Part shown: positions 36,709 to 50,283 of the stretch, one piece after another
Numbering within the stretch: position 1 is the stretch's first letter
How the letters are laid out: each line of letters begins with the position of its first letter
Assembly: GCF_021155765.1 (NCBI RefSeq)
Contig: NC_060115.1
Span: 5,622,493 to 5,686,492, forward strand
Source: Diprion similis
Taxonomy: Eukaryota; Arthropoda; Insecta; Hymenoptera; Diprionidae
Reading direction: 5' to 3'
DNA: 64,000 nt
Made by a program: the position numbers and the translations under genes
The notes under the pieces: generated by a model
Told to the model about the DNA's origin: nothing
The model's input: the letters and a program-made list of their open reading frames with translations, nothing else
The model's database searches: none

Positions 36709-39411
36709 GTGAAGTGAAAGAGAAGAGCGAATCGCGTGCAGGCTGTTCGGCACAGGCGAGCCTCTCTTCTAGTTTCGTTAATTTTCCGCGATTATGTATG
36801 TCATATCATAACTATATATGTATGTATAATTGTATCCATCTATCGACCACCGTTCGAAAACGGATCGGCTGTTGTCATCTATACAAGGGGGCCAAGGCGA
36901 GCGAGAGACGAAGACGATTAGAGAAATGAATCTCATGACTAAAGGGGGAAAGAAAAATTTAATGAAAGCCAAGCAAAGGCGGTAAGAATGTATTCTCAAT
37001 GTAAGAAAAGAAATTTGACCGAGAAAAGTGGAACCTCCGTATAATAAATTTGATTCATTTATTGGACACTACCTACCTACCTCTATGTGACTACACCTAC
37101 GTATTTCAAGTATTATTATCAACTTTTAGGTGTACAAGTCGATCAACTTGACCTGCAGGTGAAGCATGATTTTACTTTCAGTTCATTTCAGTATATACGA
37201 TTATCGTTGTTCCTTTCGTATTATTATAATTATTACTATTATTGTATAACATATATTAAATTATTCACTCATTTTACAATTAATAATTTCGAATTTGAGT
37301 ACGTGTTACGTACATCGATTAGACTCTAAACAGGCATCGTGAAAAGGGTGCCGCGTGACTTTGTGTAATTAAAGTTGAACGTGCTTTACAGAGATTTGAC
37401 GAAAAATTCCCATCAATTCTCTGATTTTCAAATAGATATAGAACAATTGACGATATCAATTAGTGACTGTTCACTAATAAAGTATATACATACATACATG
37501 TATATATGTATATATACTTTTGTTTCTTATAAACAACATATTGTAGATCTAAATTATAATTCTCAACAATATTCATACAATATCTGTATATATGATCAAT
37601 GACAATTATACACGGTGAAGGAATATTTTTCTTTCTTTCTGTTTTTTAATTTTTTTTTTTTTTTTTTTAACTTTGGCAAAATTTTCTTAAATTTGAATTA
37701 TGACTTCTGCTTACCGATGTAACGCGCATACAACACATAGCCACGCATCATCCTCTTCGTCTCTCATCTATCGCTGATGTAGATATAGACAGTACATAAT
37801 ACACGTCAGATAATTAAAATATTTTCTCGACACTTGCACTTACGTCTACTACTACTATAATATTTATTTATGTATATTCGCGAAACGTTTTACCGTGTCT
37901 AATGTTCGTTGTATATACACTTATATATGATGTCTGTATACATATATGTATATATAGGTATATATACATATACATATATCTATATACAGGAAAAAAGAAC
38001 ACCAACTGTATTCGTTCCTTTCGCGTTTCCGAAACTTTCGCGAGACTAGATAATACTGGAAAAAAAATGATTAAAATCAAAAACGCCACATCCCTCTCTC
38101 CCTCTATTTTTCTTTCTTTCGTTTTATCTTTGTCGTTTTTTTTCTCTTTACGTACAGTTTTTCCCATTCATTCGTCCGATTGGGTTCTCGCACTTGCAAT
38201 CCCCGGAACAGAAAAAAAAAAAAAAAAAAAAAAAACCAATTCAAAATTCATTTGACGATGACAGAATGATGATGCGAGCGAGTCAAATTAAACAAAAGAA
38301 ATAAAACTTTTATAAATGCACTGGAATATCGAATATTTATATGAGAACAACACTCGTGTATGTCGTTGCTTGTATGTATGAATCTCAACAGACTATGATA
38401 TATTACATGTATATTATATAACAACCATAAATTTTATATGAGTCGTTCTTTCGGTACGGTCGTATCATCATCATCATTATTAATATTATTATGATTGACA
38501 TTGTTATAATAATCTTTATCAATCAACAATGAGTATGAATACAAACGACCTTTATCCGGCATTTGGAATCTGATCATAGTCATGAATTTCACGGGGGACT
38601 GCACGGTATACGAAAAACCGAGGACAACGCCGTTGAGGATGGAGTTAGATAATCGGCCAAACCTTCCAGCCATACGTATATTTACCAGCGTTGCAGAGAT
38701 ACGCTATTGCAACGAGAATAAATTAGAGAAAGACGAGAAAAGATAGGCAAAATACAAAAGAAAAAAAAAAAATTAAAAAAAAAAAAAGATACCATCCTGA
38801 TGATAACCAGATTTGAATTTGAATAATTGATGGCTGATTTTTCAAACTTCCCTCAAGACGTGATTCAAGATTTTACCGTCGCATAACGCCTGTAGGGTTT
38901 TTTCTTTCGCGGTATTTCCTTCACATTTTCAAAACGCAGAAATGAAATGAGGAAATCGCGACACGTCCCAGATCGCCAGCCATTTTTAATCGGTTTCGTC
39001 GTCTGCTGAATCGAATATACTTTTCTTTTTTTATCTTTCCATTCAATTCATCAATTTGTTTGTCATAGAATTTCAAATTTTTTTTTTTTTTTTTCATTTT
39101 CACGCTACTCTCAACTCGTCTATTTACTTGGTTCTTTTTCTGCCTCCATCTCTCCGCTTCGTTTTGTAAATTATTATCATTACAAGTTTTTTTTTTTCTG
39201 CCAACGTTTTCGTGTTTTCATCTCGTTTCCTTTCTAATCTCTCTCCTGCGCTCTCCCTACCTCTCATTGTCAGCCTTCCTATTATACATACTACTATACT
39301 TTTACGCTTGCTCGATATATATACGCGGACAAATAAATTAAACGTAGAAAAAGTTGTTTTTTTGCTTTATACACATGTAATATACAATATATTTTAGTTT
39401 TCCTTTGCTAT

Positions 39412-39540
39412 ATAATAATAATAATAATAGTGATAATAATAATAATAATAATAATAATCGTAGTAGTAGTTGTAAAAGTAATAATAATGACAATAGTAAT
39501 AATAATAGTAATAACAGTAATAGTAATAATAATATTTATA
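39412..39540. repeat. (AAT)n cluster with AGT variants
   Basis: A pure tract near 39,434-39,458 is followed by degenerate TAGTAA units. Confidence 0.92.
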
Positions 39541-40138
39541 TATTTGTGACACGTACACCTACGCATAACCGTGCGCCGCAATGATAATTATAATGTTCAG
39601 CCCAACGTTTGTGTACTACGTACGATGTGTGAAGAACGTAAATAGGAAGGATTATTTGTACGCGCGAGAATGAAGGTGAGCGTCAAAATGATGAAAGAAA
39701 AAAAAAAAAAAAAAAAAAAATTTCGACCTTTTGCATAATATGCATAATAAAATAAAATAAAATGTCCAAAAGAAAATTTCAAACTCCAAGTTCAATCGTA
39801 TAATAATAATATAGCTCATTGAACTTTGCACAGGAAATCGTTATAGAAGATTATTCATCGCACATAATTATAGGTATAACTAAATACCTATAGTATATAC
39901 GTACAGCTAATGAAATTGAATTTTTTTCTTTCTATTATTCACACCGATAACATGTGTTACAAATTGCAGGCATGATGCGTATAACGCATCGTAGTTCGGC
40001 GCCCGCTTATACGTTTATACTTGTATTATTATAACATATAGATACACATATGCGTGTACGTAAAAGTCTGTATGCATTTTTGCGTATACTATACTATGAA
40101 TTTTATATACGTACAAGTATATGCATATGCATACGTAC

Positions 40139-40173
40139 ACATACATACATACATACATACATACATACATACA
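40139..40173. repeat. (ATAC)n microsatellite
   Basis: Eight or more ATAC units, followed by CGCA and CA repeats. Confidence 0.93.
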
Positions 40174-40387
40174 CGCACGCACGCACACACACACGCATAC
40201 ATATATATACATAGACAATAAACATATTTTTATATTAATATGACTCTATATATATATATATCTATATATATGCATGTATGGTATATTAAAGGAGAATAAT
40301 AAATAAACACGAAGCTATCTGAAATTACAAGTTTATACATAGGATCGACTCGTTCTGTGCCCTGGATGCAAGCCACTCTCGTCTCTA

Positions 40388-40461
40388 ATTATTATTATTA
40401 TTGTTATTATTGTTATTGTTGTGACTATTACTATTATTATTATTATTATTATTATATTATC
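40388..40461. repeat. (ATT)n microsatellite
   Basis: ATT units with GTT interruptions, of the same family as the other trinucleotide tracts in this interval. Confidence 0.93.
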
Positions 40462-40592
40462 ATCATTCTTAATTTTAGATTTTTTTTACTTTTTCATCAA
40501 ATTTTCACCTTAAATGCAACTGTTGTACTAAACGCAACCAATACACTTGTTTATTACACTCTTACTGATTTCAGTCAGTTCTCATTCTTTGT

Positions 40593-40624
40593 TGTTTGTT
40601 TGTTTGTTTGTTTGTTTGTTTGTT
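40593..40624. repeat. (GTTT)n microsatellite
   Basis: About eight tandem GTTT units. Confidence 0.95.
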
Positions 40625-40788
40625 TTTCGTTTTATTTTTCTCGTTTCACATTCTTCTCTCTCGCATTTACTTTCTCAGTTGTTTGCTTTTCTCCCGTTCG
40701 ATTTTACATGTCCGTTATCTCAACCACGAATCACGAATCTCTTTACACGTATACCAAAAAAGACCACCTCGCACAGATCGCTTATTTC

Positions 40789-41087
40789 TTTATTGTATAA
40801 TAATTGTGAATATATATCATATTAGTCTCTCTCTCTCACGCCCTTCATTGAACATAGAGAACGTGTTTAACATGTCATTTCTCCAAACCCCCGTGCGACC
40901 AATTCTCCCCCGCTCCCGCCCCCCTCACCATCTATGATTGTGCGTACGGGGGATAGGGGGGGGGGGGGGGGGGTGTATTATATACACAAAATGAGGATAA
41001 CCGGTGCTATGTCCGTCCGTCCGTCCGTGCAGTAAATTATATGCAACGATAAGTTTTGTGTAACACGCAACGATTTACAATTAATAC

Positions 41088-41122
<35 letters not shown>

Positions 41123-41321
41123 TAATAATAATATAGTATACCTGTAATGCATAATATATAATATATATATATAATATATAATATAATATAATATGTACAT
41201 GACGAATCGTTCGTGGTGCGGGAGAGGGGGGCGGGGGTTGCACAGCTTCGAGTGTCGATGGTTTGGTGGTTCCACCTGTACTCTACAAGAGAATGTATGA
41301 AAATCCACTCGTCGCGGTGTT
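40789..41321 (-). other. Probable 3' UTR of sprouty
   Basis: Downstream of the sprouty stop codon, the nearest minus-strand AATAAA is the complement of TTTATT at 40,789-40,794, which would give a 3' UTR of a little over 500 nt. The interval contains an (AAT)n tract at 41,088-41,133 and an 18-base G run at 40,956-40,973 (a C run in the transcript). Another signal lies further on at 40,550-40,555, so a longer UTR is possible. Confidence 0.5.
40956..40973. repeat. Poly(G) run, 18 bases
   Basis: One of three long G homopolymers on the plus strand of this locus. Its length may be affected by sequencing error. Confidence 0.9.
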
Positions 41322-43225
41322 TCATAGCTCGGGTGTGACGGGATCGAGTAATCTCTTTTCGGGATCCCTCGAGTCCCTTAAATTCGAAGGTGCCAAATGC
41401 CTCGCGGCAGCGGCCGCGTTCGCGGCTGCGGTAGCGGCAGCGACAGCAGCGGCGGAGGGATCGCATCTGCATCCGTGTGAGGCGTGACGGGCGTAACAAG
41501 CCTCGCATAGTGCGACGCAACCCTTCAACGGCCAGTAGCACAATAGACAAGGTAAAGCGAGGGCCAAGGCACCGAGGCAAGTCCATCGCGCCAAACGGCT
41601 CGATCCGTTGCACGAGCAGGGTTCGTCGGCGCAGCTTCCGGCGCCCTCGCCCTCGTTTTCGACACCGCTACCGGCGTCCCCGCAGTGATAAAACAAACCC
41701 TTAACGCAGCACAGACACGAGGCGTAGTCCAGCGCCGTTTCGGCCGAGCAAAAACACGCGTTGTCGCAGAGCCAACGGCTCGGCAACGGCGGTGGTTCCC
41801 TGCACGATTCGCAACGACACCTGCCGCAGTATTCGCACATTATCGAGAGTCCCTCGTCCAGGGGTATAATAACGCCTCCGTTTCCACCCCCGCTTCCACC
41901 GCCTCCGCCTCCGCCTCCTAGGCCACCTCCACCTCCACCTCCAGCCCCGAAGCCTATGCCACCCGGGAACAACGTCGACCTTTGTTGTTGCGTTTGCTGT
42001 TGCTGCTGAAGTTGTATCTGTTGTGCCAAGGCGCCGGGTGGGTTCGTCGGTTCCTTGGTAAACGATACCGGTTGCTTCGTTACGGCCGCGGATGATGAAT
42101 TCTTCTTGACAGGCGACGACGACGTCGGCGGGGTAACCGGTATCGTCGCCGCGTTCCGACCGTGCAGTCCTTGATGCTGATGATGATGGTGGAGATGATG
42201 ATGATGATGATGATGCAGGTGATGATGGAGGTGACGCTTCGTCCTCCCCTCCGATTTCAGGCATGACTTTTGATTGCTTACGATGTTGCTCGTAGGCCTG
42301 AACGGCGTCTCGACGTACTCGTTCACCGCCCTTTCCCCGTCCGGTCTCGGCACCGTCAGCGTAACCTCGCTCACAGCCTGCTGCACCGTCGGACTCCTCG
42401 ACGTCGGCGTCGGCGTCGCGTTCCTGTTCTGCAGGTTCAGATCCTGATCGGATGCCGGGAGTATCCTGACCGTGTCGTGAATCGGCGCGGGCGCAGGCGC
42501 GGGTGCCCGTGAACTCGTCCTCAACGTCCCGATCGCGGTGAGCGAGGAGGGCGGCGAGGAGGAAGAGAGCGGAGTGAGAGGCGCGGTTAGGGGCGCCTGG
42601 TGGAGGGACGGATGACCCGCGGGGCCCGTCGCCGGTTCGGGCAGTCTGGGGGGCGGGAGGGGCCGGTTGTGGTCGTGGCCGTGTACCCTGGCCAGGGCGG
42701 AAGCGGATACCGCTGGGGAGGGTGCGGGGGCGATGGAGGAGAATGACGACGACGAGGAGGATGAGGAGGGCGGCCGTGACATCGGGACGACGCCGCCTCT
42801 CAGTTCGAGGCGATCTGACCACCTGCAGATATCCGGTTGTACGACGATATCCGACGTCGGCGGGTGGTGCCTGTAACTGTTTCGCGTCGCTGCTGGTACC
42901 GGCGACGAAGATGATGATGATGATGATGCTGCGGATTGCCGTCCGATCGTTCTTGGACTCCTTCCCGGTGATCCAGACGCCCCGCCGTTTCTACTCCATT
43001 GCAAATCGCTCGACGCGCTGCGATTTTCAAACACCGATGCCGGGGGTGATCCTGGATTGTAATGCTGCGGGACCGGGTTTCCGGCGATGCTCGTCGTCTT
43101 GTCACCGCTGCAGCTCGTTCGCACTGCTCGTCCTGCCCCAGAACCGACTCGTTGCTGCGGCCCCCCCCTCGGCGAGGCTCCGAAGCGGCCGCTTCCCGTC
43201 CTCGCGACGCGCCCTTCATCCCCAC
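41322..43225 (-). CDS. spry: Sprouty, terminal coding exon (RTK/Ras feedback inhibitor)
   Basis: An open frame of 633 codons runs from a splice acceptor (TTTCAG, exon start 43225, entered with one base from the previous exon) to the stop at 41322. Codon numbers here count from the first full codon. The Cys-rich Sprouty domain spans about 463-586, with blocks CEYCGRCRCESC, WLCDNACFCSAE, CLCCVKGLFYHC and GCRC. Upstream, NEYVETP (301-307) is the conserved tyrosine motif that in vertebrates binds the c-Cbl SH2 domain when phosphorylated. The C-terminal PEKRLLD (621-627) is shared with fly Sprouty. Between these lie low-complexity tracts: Ser, His (331-351), Gln (402-414), Gly (424-450) and Ala (591-608). 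Sprouty is membrane-associated and is usually induced by the signalling it restrains. The true start codon is not settled: the first in-frame ATG in this exon is codon 148 (42780-42782), but the frame stays open up to the acceptor. Confidence 0.96.
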
Positions 43226-43292
43226 CTGAAACATCACAATAGACTTCCTGTCAGACACGGGACTTTCTGGGGATCTCTGTCGGCGGCATGTG

Positions 43293-43295
<3 letters not shown>

Positions 43296-43353
<58 letters not shown>
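43296..43353. repeat. (CA)n then (TA)n compound microsatellite
   Basis: A (CA)n run of about 16 units is followed by TA units. It lies 70 bp upstream of the sprouty terminal-exon acceptor in transcript sense. Confidence 0.95.
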
Positions 43354-46300
43354 CTTTATTTCCAGGCGATGACGTGCGATTATACACCGCCGTCTGATTC
43401 TTACGTGTACGCGGGTGGGTGATTGTTACAAATCTAACAACGATCCGTTCCAGTTTGAACTTCATTCACTGCGATTTTTTTTTTTTAATTTTTGTTTGCA
43501 AAAACAAACAATTCAATAGAAATCTGAGAATTTTCATCAGTGTCGCAGAACTCGTGGGAAAAAAAAAAAAATATGATTAAAAAGAAAGAAAGAAAACCAT
43601 TTTTTTCTTTTCTCTTCTTCAACAAACCTAAACACCGTCTTTCAAGTTTCGCAGAATTCCAATCTAATTCCCCGGGCGCGCGCCTCTAAGAAGCCAGCTG
43701 AAAATCCAGTTTCGATAGAGAAATATTTATACGCAAAACGATAGTTATAGTACAAGTCCGTTAGTCATACGATTGGCAAACACCTCTAACGATACGCCAT
43801 GTATATCATGCTCCTGTATACAATCTTTTTTTTTCTTCTTCGCTTGAGTATATATACCTATAGGGTTTGTGCGCGTGTGTATGTGAGTGTGCGTGTGTAC
43901 ATTATACATTATACATATATGTATACGCGGTAAAGCGTTTGGCTCCAGACCAACGGTATGAAGGGATATATAGTATACAAGAATATACCAGGGGGGCGGA
44001 ATAGAAGTTCGAAGGAATGTTGGCTATATCAACGGGTGATTGCCACGGGTCAAAGCTTTCAACCGCGACACCACTGTTCTCTGTAAAGTCGTAGAACAGA
44101 AGAGAGAAAAAAAAAGAAGAAAAAAAAAAACCTTATGGAAAACAAAGAGCGGTGGTGTGAAAAATAAATTTTCGAAAACTGCGAAAGAAAGAGTTGACAT
44201 CATATTTTAGATGAATTAAAAGTCTTTCGCACTACAAACCGTATGGTGTGTGTGTGTGGGTGTGTGATCTATTAACGTTATGGGTATAGGTCGAATATTC
44301 ACTTAATTCGTACAAATAATTATTATTCGGTTACAGAATTTTCCATCGGAAATTTTATTACCACCTGGGTATATTAGCGTGGTGGTAGGTAGATGCGACG
44401 ATGATGAACACACCGTAACCTTTCTCCACACGTGTCCGTGCATCGTATAGACCGATCATCAGATAACACGAAATCGTTGCCAGGGTGATAATCGAGGAAA
44501 TAACTATCGACTAACTCGGTGAACGGACATTAAGCTCAAGCCTTAAAGCGTAAAACGTGGGTTTGACACGTCGTAGTATATTAACACATGTATATATACC
44601 TATAGTTTTTATATAGTAGTTACGATACATAATTGTTTTAATTATCGCTTCATTGAATTCACCATTTTTCTCTCACTCACTCACTCACTCACTAACTAAC
44701 TCACTTCCTTTCCTCTCCATTCGACTTCTTTTTAATTCTACACCAACGGTAACAAAATTCTACGATCGTTCAACCTTGACGAGCGCGTACTTCCGGTGAC
44801 TAACTAAGAATGACTATGAAATAATTGGAAAAAAAAAAAAAAAGAAAGACAAGAAGAAATACAAAAACAAACTAAACTAATCGAAGCGAAGCGAAACGAA
44901 ACGAACTTGAAGGAATTCACCTGCGGTTTCCACGATTTAAATCGGTTCAAAATACGGTACATCAAATGTCCTCAAAAGCCTTAATAAAACAGTAACAGTA
45001 ATAGCTACGTCTTCCTAAATATTTCAACATAATAAATTCCCTCGTCTTTCGTCTCAAAATTCGTCTCAAATATCGATAAACGAAATGACATTGAAATCAG
45101 AGCAAATCCTGCGATTTTCCACCTCTCACATCAAATTCTTACGACTTCGATTATACAAAGGTACGAAACAAAATTAATTACCCTCTATGCAAATACACAC
45201 ACACACACACACATATATATATAGTAATAAAAAATCAAGTACGTATACGATAAATTACCTCGTGACGAGGGGATGCCGACAGTGTAGTAGAGATATAAGC
45301 GTGTCCTCGCGTCTAGAGGGTTAAATAATGAATGAACGGGGGCCGGTTTCACGCTCTGTCGCAACGCAACGTGTATAGAAGACAAGGATAGGCGCGAATT
45401 GACCACTTCTACGAAGGCGGATCTATTTGTAAGCCCTAGTCGTCGGTCGTCGGTGTTGCGACAACGATTCCTGCGATACGCGCAAACCGAGCGCCGGCCG
45501 CTGACTGAGTGGCTGAGCAGCGGCGGGGATCGGCGGGGTGGAGGGGCGGAGCTGCAACCTCCCACCATCTGACGGTCGTTGTCGGTACTATGCCTGTGCC
45601 TGGAAGCTTTTTATGAATGGATGGAAGCTATCATTGAAGTTTCGAGTTGAATGAAAACATTACCACTGTCCCAGCACTGCTGCTGCTGCTGCTACTGCTG
45701 CTACTGCTGCTGGTATTAGTGCTAGTGCTTCCGCTACCGCTACAATCACCATCTTCATCATCATCATCATTATCATTATCGTAATCATCGTCGTCATTGT
45801 CATCATCATCGTAGCGTGGCGATGACGACGATGGGCATCGCGGACTGCAGCTTATAACTTTCGAGAGAAAGTTTCTCCCCTTCTAGTCGCAGGGTGTATA
45901 TATATATATATACCTACATCTAGCAAGGGAGGAGAGTTTCGATCATCATCGAGTGCAGATAAGACGAAGAGAAAAAACGATGGTGTGGCGAATGAATGAG
46001 TAAAACTTTAAAAACTTTCCACGTTTATCTTTATCTTTGTTGTAATTATCCCTTAAACGCAAGACTTATTTTTTTTTTTTTTTTCACCTATAAACTAGAG
46101 ACTGGGATGAATATTCACCCCACGCGTTTCTTGTTCGTAAAATCGTTCCCAGAACAATAATGGTACTCGTATATAAGTAGACGAATCTTTTAATTTTTTT
46201 AGTTTAATTGGTGAAAAATTCATTCGAAGACAAACCAAATTATTAAAATCCACGAAAATCTAAGTTTTCAAGTTTCCCCTTCGTCTGGCTTTTTAGGGTT

Positions 46301-47022
46301 ATTACATATAGAACCGTTAAAAGTACGCGTCAAGTGAAATATCGAAATTCCAAATATGTATGATATAGCCTGAACGTCAAATCGACGATCCTGCTTACGA
46401 CGTATATTACAGATCTGTATGTATGCATGCATGTATATATGTATATATGTATATATACCTGGCACCAGGTACCCGTCCTAAAGGAATGAAGTATATTCCT
46501 GCTGGATCCGGTTACCGCGTGCGGTACAACGAGCAACGACAATACGGCTATAATACCGCCAGCAAAGTCCCGGAGGGACAAGGGCGGCGAAGAGGGCAGG
46601 AGGCGATGTCCTCCCCCCTCCCCCCTCCCCCCATAAGCCATGGGTCACTTTAGAAATATTTTCTCCTCGGTATCTCGAGGCATGCCCGAAGCCGCTTTGC
46701 GCTTGAAAAACTATAACGCTGGAAGAATTTTACCATTTTCTCCCCACTCCGATCCGAACGCGAATGCGAAATATTTTTTAAGAATAATTATATATTATAA
46801 AGGTATGAAAAAATTCGACGTGCAAATAATTGCTATAAATATAGTGAATATAGAAAAATTGCTGTACAATACAAACAATATTTTCCAACGTATATAATAA
46901 ATAATAAAGCGTATATATATATGTATATGCCATACTGCACGTATTATATCGTATTATACATACATATATAAAAAGATATTAATATAAGCGTAAATTCGAG
47001 ATCATCGACGGTTTACCAGGGA

Positions 47023-47173
47023 GATTCGAGATGATATGTAACGAAAAATACTGACACGTGCGGTTTACTGCAAGTGTGCACGGGCCTCTGCATCAGATTA
47101 CAAGTGAGGAACCTGCCTGACCACGCGTACGATATACAGGGTGTTTTAAAAGTGTGAATCATCATCTCGAATC
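47023..47173. repeat. Short element bounded by 13-bp inverted repeats
   Basis: GATTCGAGATGAT at 47,023-47,035 is exactly complementary to ATCATCTCGAATC at 47,161-47,173. The 125 bp between contain ACAGGGTGTTTTAAAAG next to the right arm. No target-site duplication is obvious. It may be a remnant of a small non-autonomous element or chance. Confidence 0.4.
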
Positions 47174-47284
47174 GATTGTCGATAATATTCTTTACCATTT
47201 TTGACAACCACCTTGAACTCTCGCGATCGTAGACAATACAAAGAAAAATACTAAGAAATACTTCGATACTAAAGCCGATCGCGG

Positions 47285-47293
47285 TATATAAAA
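47285..47293 (+). promoter_or_regulatory. Candidate TATA box with initiator-like sequence downstream
   Basis: TATATAAAA is followed by TCAG, whose A lies at 47,319 (34 bases from the start of the box), and by TCAGTAA at 47,332. This spacing suits an insect core promoter. No open frame of note follows, so any transcript would be non-coding. Confidence 0.35.
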
Positions 47294-48374
47294 CCGCACA
47301 AACTTTTCTATCGTCGTCAGAGCAAACATTATCAGTAACAGCAACGGCAGCAGCAGTTATACGTGCAAGAGCCTACCTATATACCTGTGCATAGAACCAT
47401 CTTTGGAGAAGGAGAAGGATAAGGAGAAGGAGAAAGAGAAAGAAGTAGAGAGAGAGAGAGAGAGAGCATTTGTATTCCAAGAAGTGCTTCTCGCACGGCA
47501 CCGAATAAATGTGACTCGTCACGTTGCCCCATTGTGATGAGGTCTTTATATACGTTCCTCCGAGGGTGAAGACCTCTTCTTCGCGGGTCCCCGGGGGTTG
47601 TGCCGTCGGAGGAAGGGCCCCGTTCAACGAGGGCCTCGAGGTTCGATAACTCTCTGTGACATATGCACCAAACGTACCGTATAGACTATAGAGTATGTAT
47701 ATATTTCGACTTTTCGTTGGGCCCGATATCCATGCAGCGTGCGTCGTCTGCCGGCGACGACGAGCCCTCGGCGCGCCTGGGTCAATGTTTTCAGGTCCGC
47801 ATCGTGTAGCAAGGCCCCAAGGAAGGTCACCCAGCGGGCCTCACGACGACGACGTCGACCCCCCCCCCCCTCCCACCCTCCTTTCGCCGCGACTCCCGTC
47901 ATCCTCACCGCCATTCCGAGGACCAGCTTGGTTTGTACACGCTGTTAGTAGGTATACTTCTTGGTAAAGGTTAGCATGTTTTTACGATATATTGTCTATG
48001 TATATGTATGTATGTATATAATTTTTTTTTCATTATACATATACCAATATACATACATGAAACGAATAGTCGGGAAATTTTTTCAAACCGCGGATTTGTT
48101 ATAAGTATATATATATATATATATTTGTAATAAACGATGCGTGGTATATGGATAATATAAGATATATATACACGTGTATTACCCAATATTGCATTATTTA
48201 AACATATATCATGGATATAATAATAAATGTCAAGTGAGTAAAATTTTCTGAATAATATACCGTGTGTTTGTGTAGCTACTTGCAATTATAATTATGAATA
48301 GCGAATCGCACGAGCCGACCTGATTATTCAGCTGCGTTACAAGGCTGTCGGTTTACGTTGTTGTATACATGTAC

Positions 48375-48411
<37 letters not shown>

Positions 48412-48753
48412 TATACATACACACGTTATTTTTTTCTACATACACCAGTTTCGGTTTAGCGCCCGCAAAGTTTCATTCATGAATAACGGTGGAGTTTCAC
48501 GTCTACATCGTACACTACATATATGTATAAAATACTATTATTGTAACACATCCAAAGAAAGTCAAGGCAAACTATAAAATACTGTAATACCAGATTTTTA
48601 TTCCATATAATTTCATTCTTCCTTCTTGTTTTCTATATATATATATATATGTAACATACCGATGCATCAACGTATGTGTATGTGCGCATGTACGTGCGTA
48701 AGATCACTGTGGTTTCCGGCAATGCTAGATGGTTTCGGAATATCGAATAGAGA

Positions 48754-48776
48754 GGGGGGGGGGGGGGGGGGGGGGG
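48754..48776. repeat. Poly(G) run, 23 bases
   Basis: A long G homopolymer followed by an A-rich stretch. Confidence 0.9.
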
Positions 48777-50230
48777 AAGAAAAAAAGCTTCAACGAAATT
48801 AGAATTAAAAAAATCTCGTGGTTTCTCAAATACGATTGGAACGAGTGCAGGTAAGGCTGATGTGTAATATACATAGCTATAAAAGCTGAAGACGGATATC
48901 TGTATGGTAGAATATAAGCGAAAACAAAAAAGAGTGACGGAAATCGAAACCCGAAACTTGAACGGAGATCGAGTCAACCTGTATCCTGTACTCGGCTTAT
49001 ACAGCCACTGGTTTAAGGACGCCCTACAGAGTTTGCTGGTAGATTTCGACACGCGATTGTACATAAAAAGCAACACCGGATATAGCCTATATATATATAA
49101 GTAGTGGTACCGAATCGATATCCAAGAACCCTTATACGTTACATTATGTACAAAGAAATTTAGTATATATACATCTAAAATGCATTCTTTGAGATGTACG
49201 TATAAATTTAAAATGATAGTAACTTCGTCAAACTTAAAACTGCTCCCCGGAATTATTCGACAATTTCCTTACAATCCATTACACTTGCAGGAAATTAAAA
49301 TTGTTTCTATAATAAAGATTAAATAAGAACGTTTTATTAGTTATTCATTTTTATTCGGAATCCTGTATTTAACCGTATACCTACGTTAGTGCAAAGTTAA
49401 TAACGATATCCTCCGTACAACAACAGGGATCTTCTAAAAACGAGGATATCAACGTAAACAATATTGTGAAAAATATTTTTTTTATTTAACCCCCCCCCCC
49501 CCAAAAAAACAAAAAAAAAAAAAAAAACGAAACGACAACAACACGGCTAAAACTGAACGTGCAGTAAAAAAACATTCTTCACGTGTGAAAAATATTTGTG
49601 AACATCGCGGAATAATAAACATCTCGTGAGCGTTACGTGTAACGTTACATTATACGAACGATTTCCGTCGTCTCTCTCTCTGTCTCTGTTACCTTCTCCA
49701 TTTTGTTCCGTCGTTCGTTCGTTCGTTCGTTCGTCTATTCCATATTCATTCTAAAGCTATGTATTCATACCTAAGTACATACATAGAAACGTATCGACGC
49801 AGGCAAGCAGGCAGGAGTCTCAGAACCGACTGTGACTCCGCATATAATATCCTCGCTCTTTATCTTTCCATGAGCTCCCACCCTCTCGCCATCTCTCTTT
49901 CTTTCACAGGAGTACATCGTTCATTCACCATTATCTATCTGCCCCCCACCTCTCTCTCTCTCTATTAAAAAATTCTATTAAAAAATATCTCTCTCTCTCT
50001 CTCTCTCTCTCTCTGTTCGTTCACGTCACTGCGCTCGCGCTCTACCGTATACGCACGTTCATTCATCCCATCTCTTTCGCACACAGCGTTGTTTGCTTCT
50101 TCTGCTTCTGCTGTTTCTGCTGCTGCTGTTGCCATAAGTAGGCAGGCTCTACATATGGACATCGTTGATCGAACCGAAAACCGAACAAATGAACAAACTC
50201 ACGCACGCATGCATGCACAGTGTGTGCATT

Positions 50231-50234
<4 letters not shown>

Positions 50235-50280
<46 letters not shown>
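50235..50280. repeat. (TA)n microsatellite
   Basis: About 23 TA units. Confidence 0.96.

Positions 50281-50283
<3 letters not shown>

Larger units (their letters stand above)
35571..40788. other. AT-rich microsatellite-dense intergenic DNA
   Basis: No gene is recognisable. The stretch is dominated by trinucleotide (AAT)n/(ATT)n tracts, poly(T) and poly(A) runs, and TATACA-type sequence. Open frames here consist of low-complexity Y, I, F and S residues and are artefacts of the repeats. Part may be 3' UTR or downstream flank of sprouty if a distal poly(A) site is used. Confidence 0.7.

Noticed and set aside
41701..42822. A 373-codon frame on the same strand as sprouty, in another frame
   Set aside because: It lies wholly within the sprouty exon, is Arg/Pro/Ser low complexity from GC-rich DNA, and the sprouty frame alone carries conserved domains.
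42800..43465. A 221-codon minus-strand frame crossing the sprouty acceptor
   Set aside because: It reads through the CA/TA microsatellite (IYIYIY and CVCVCV residues) and is not in the sprouty frame.
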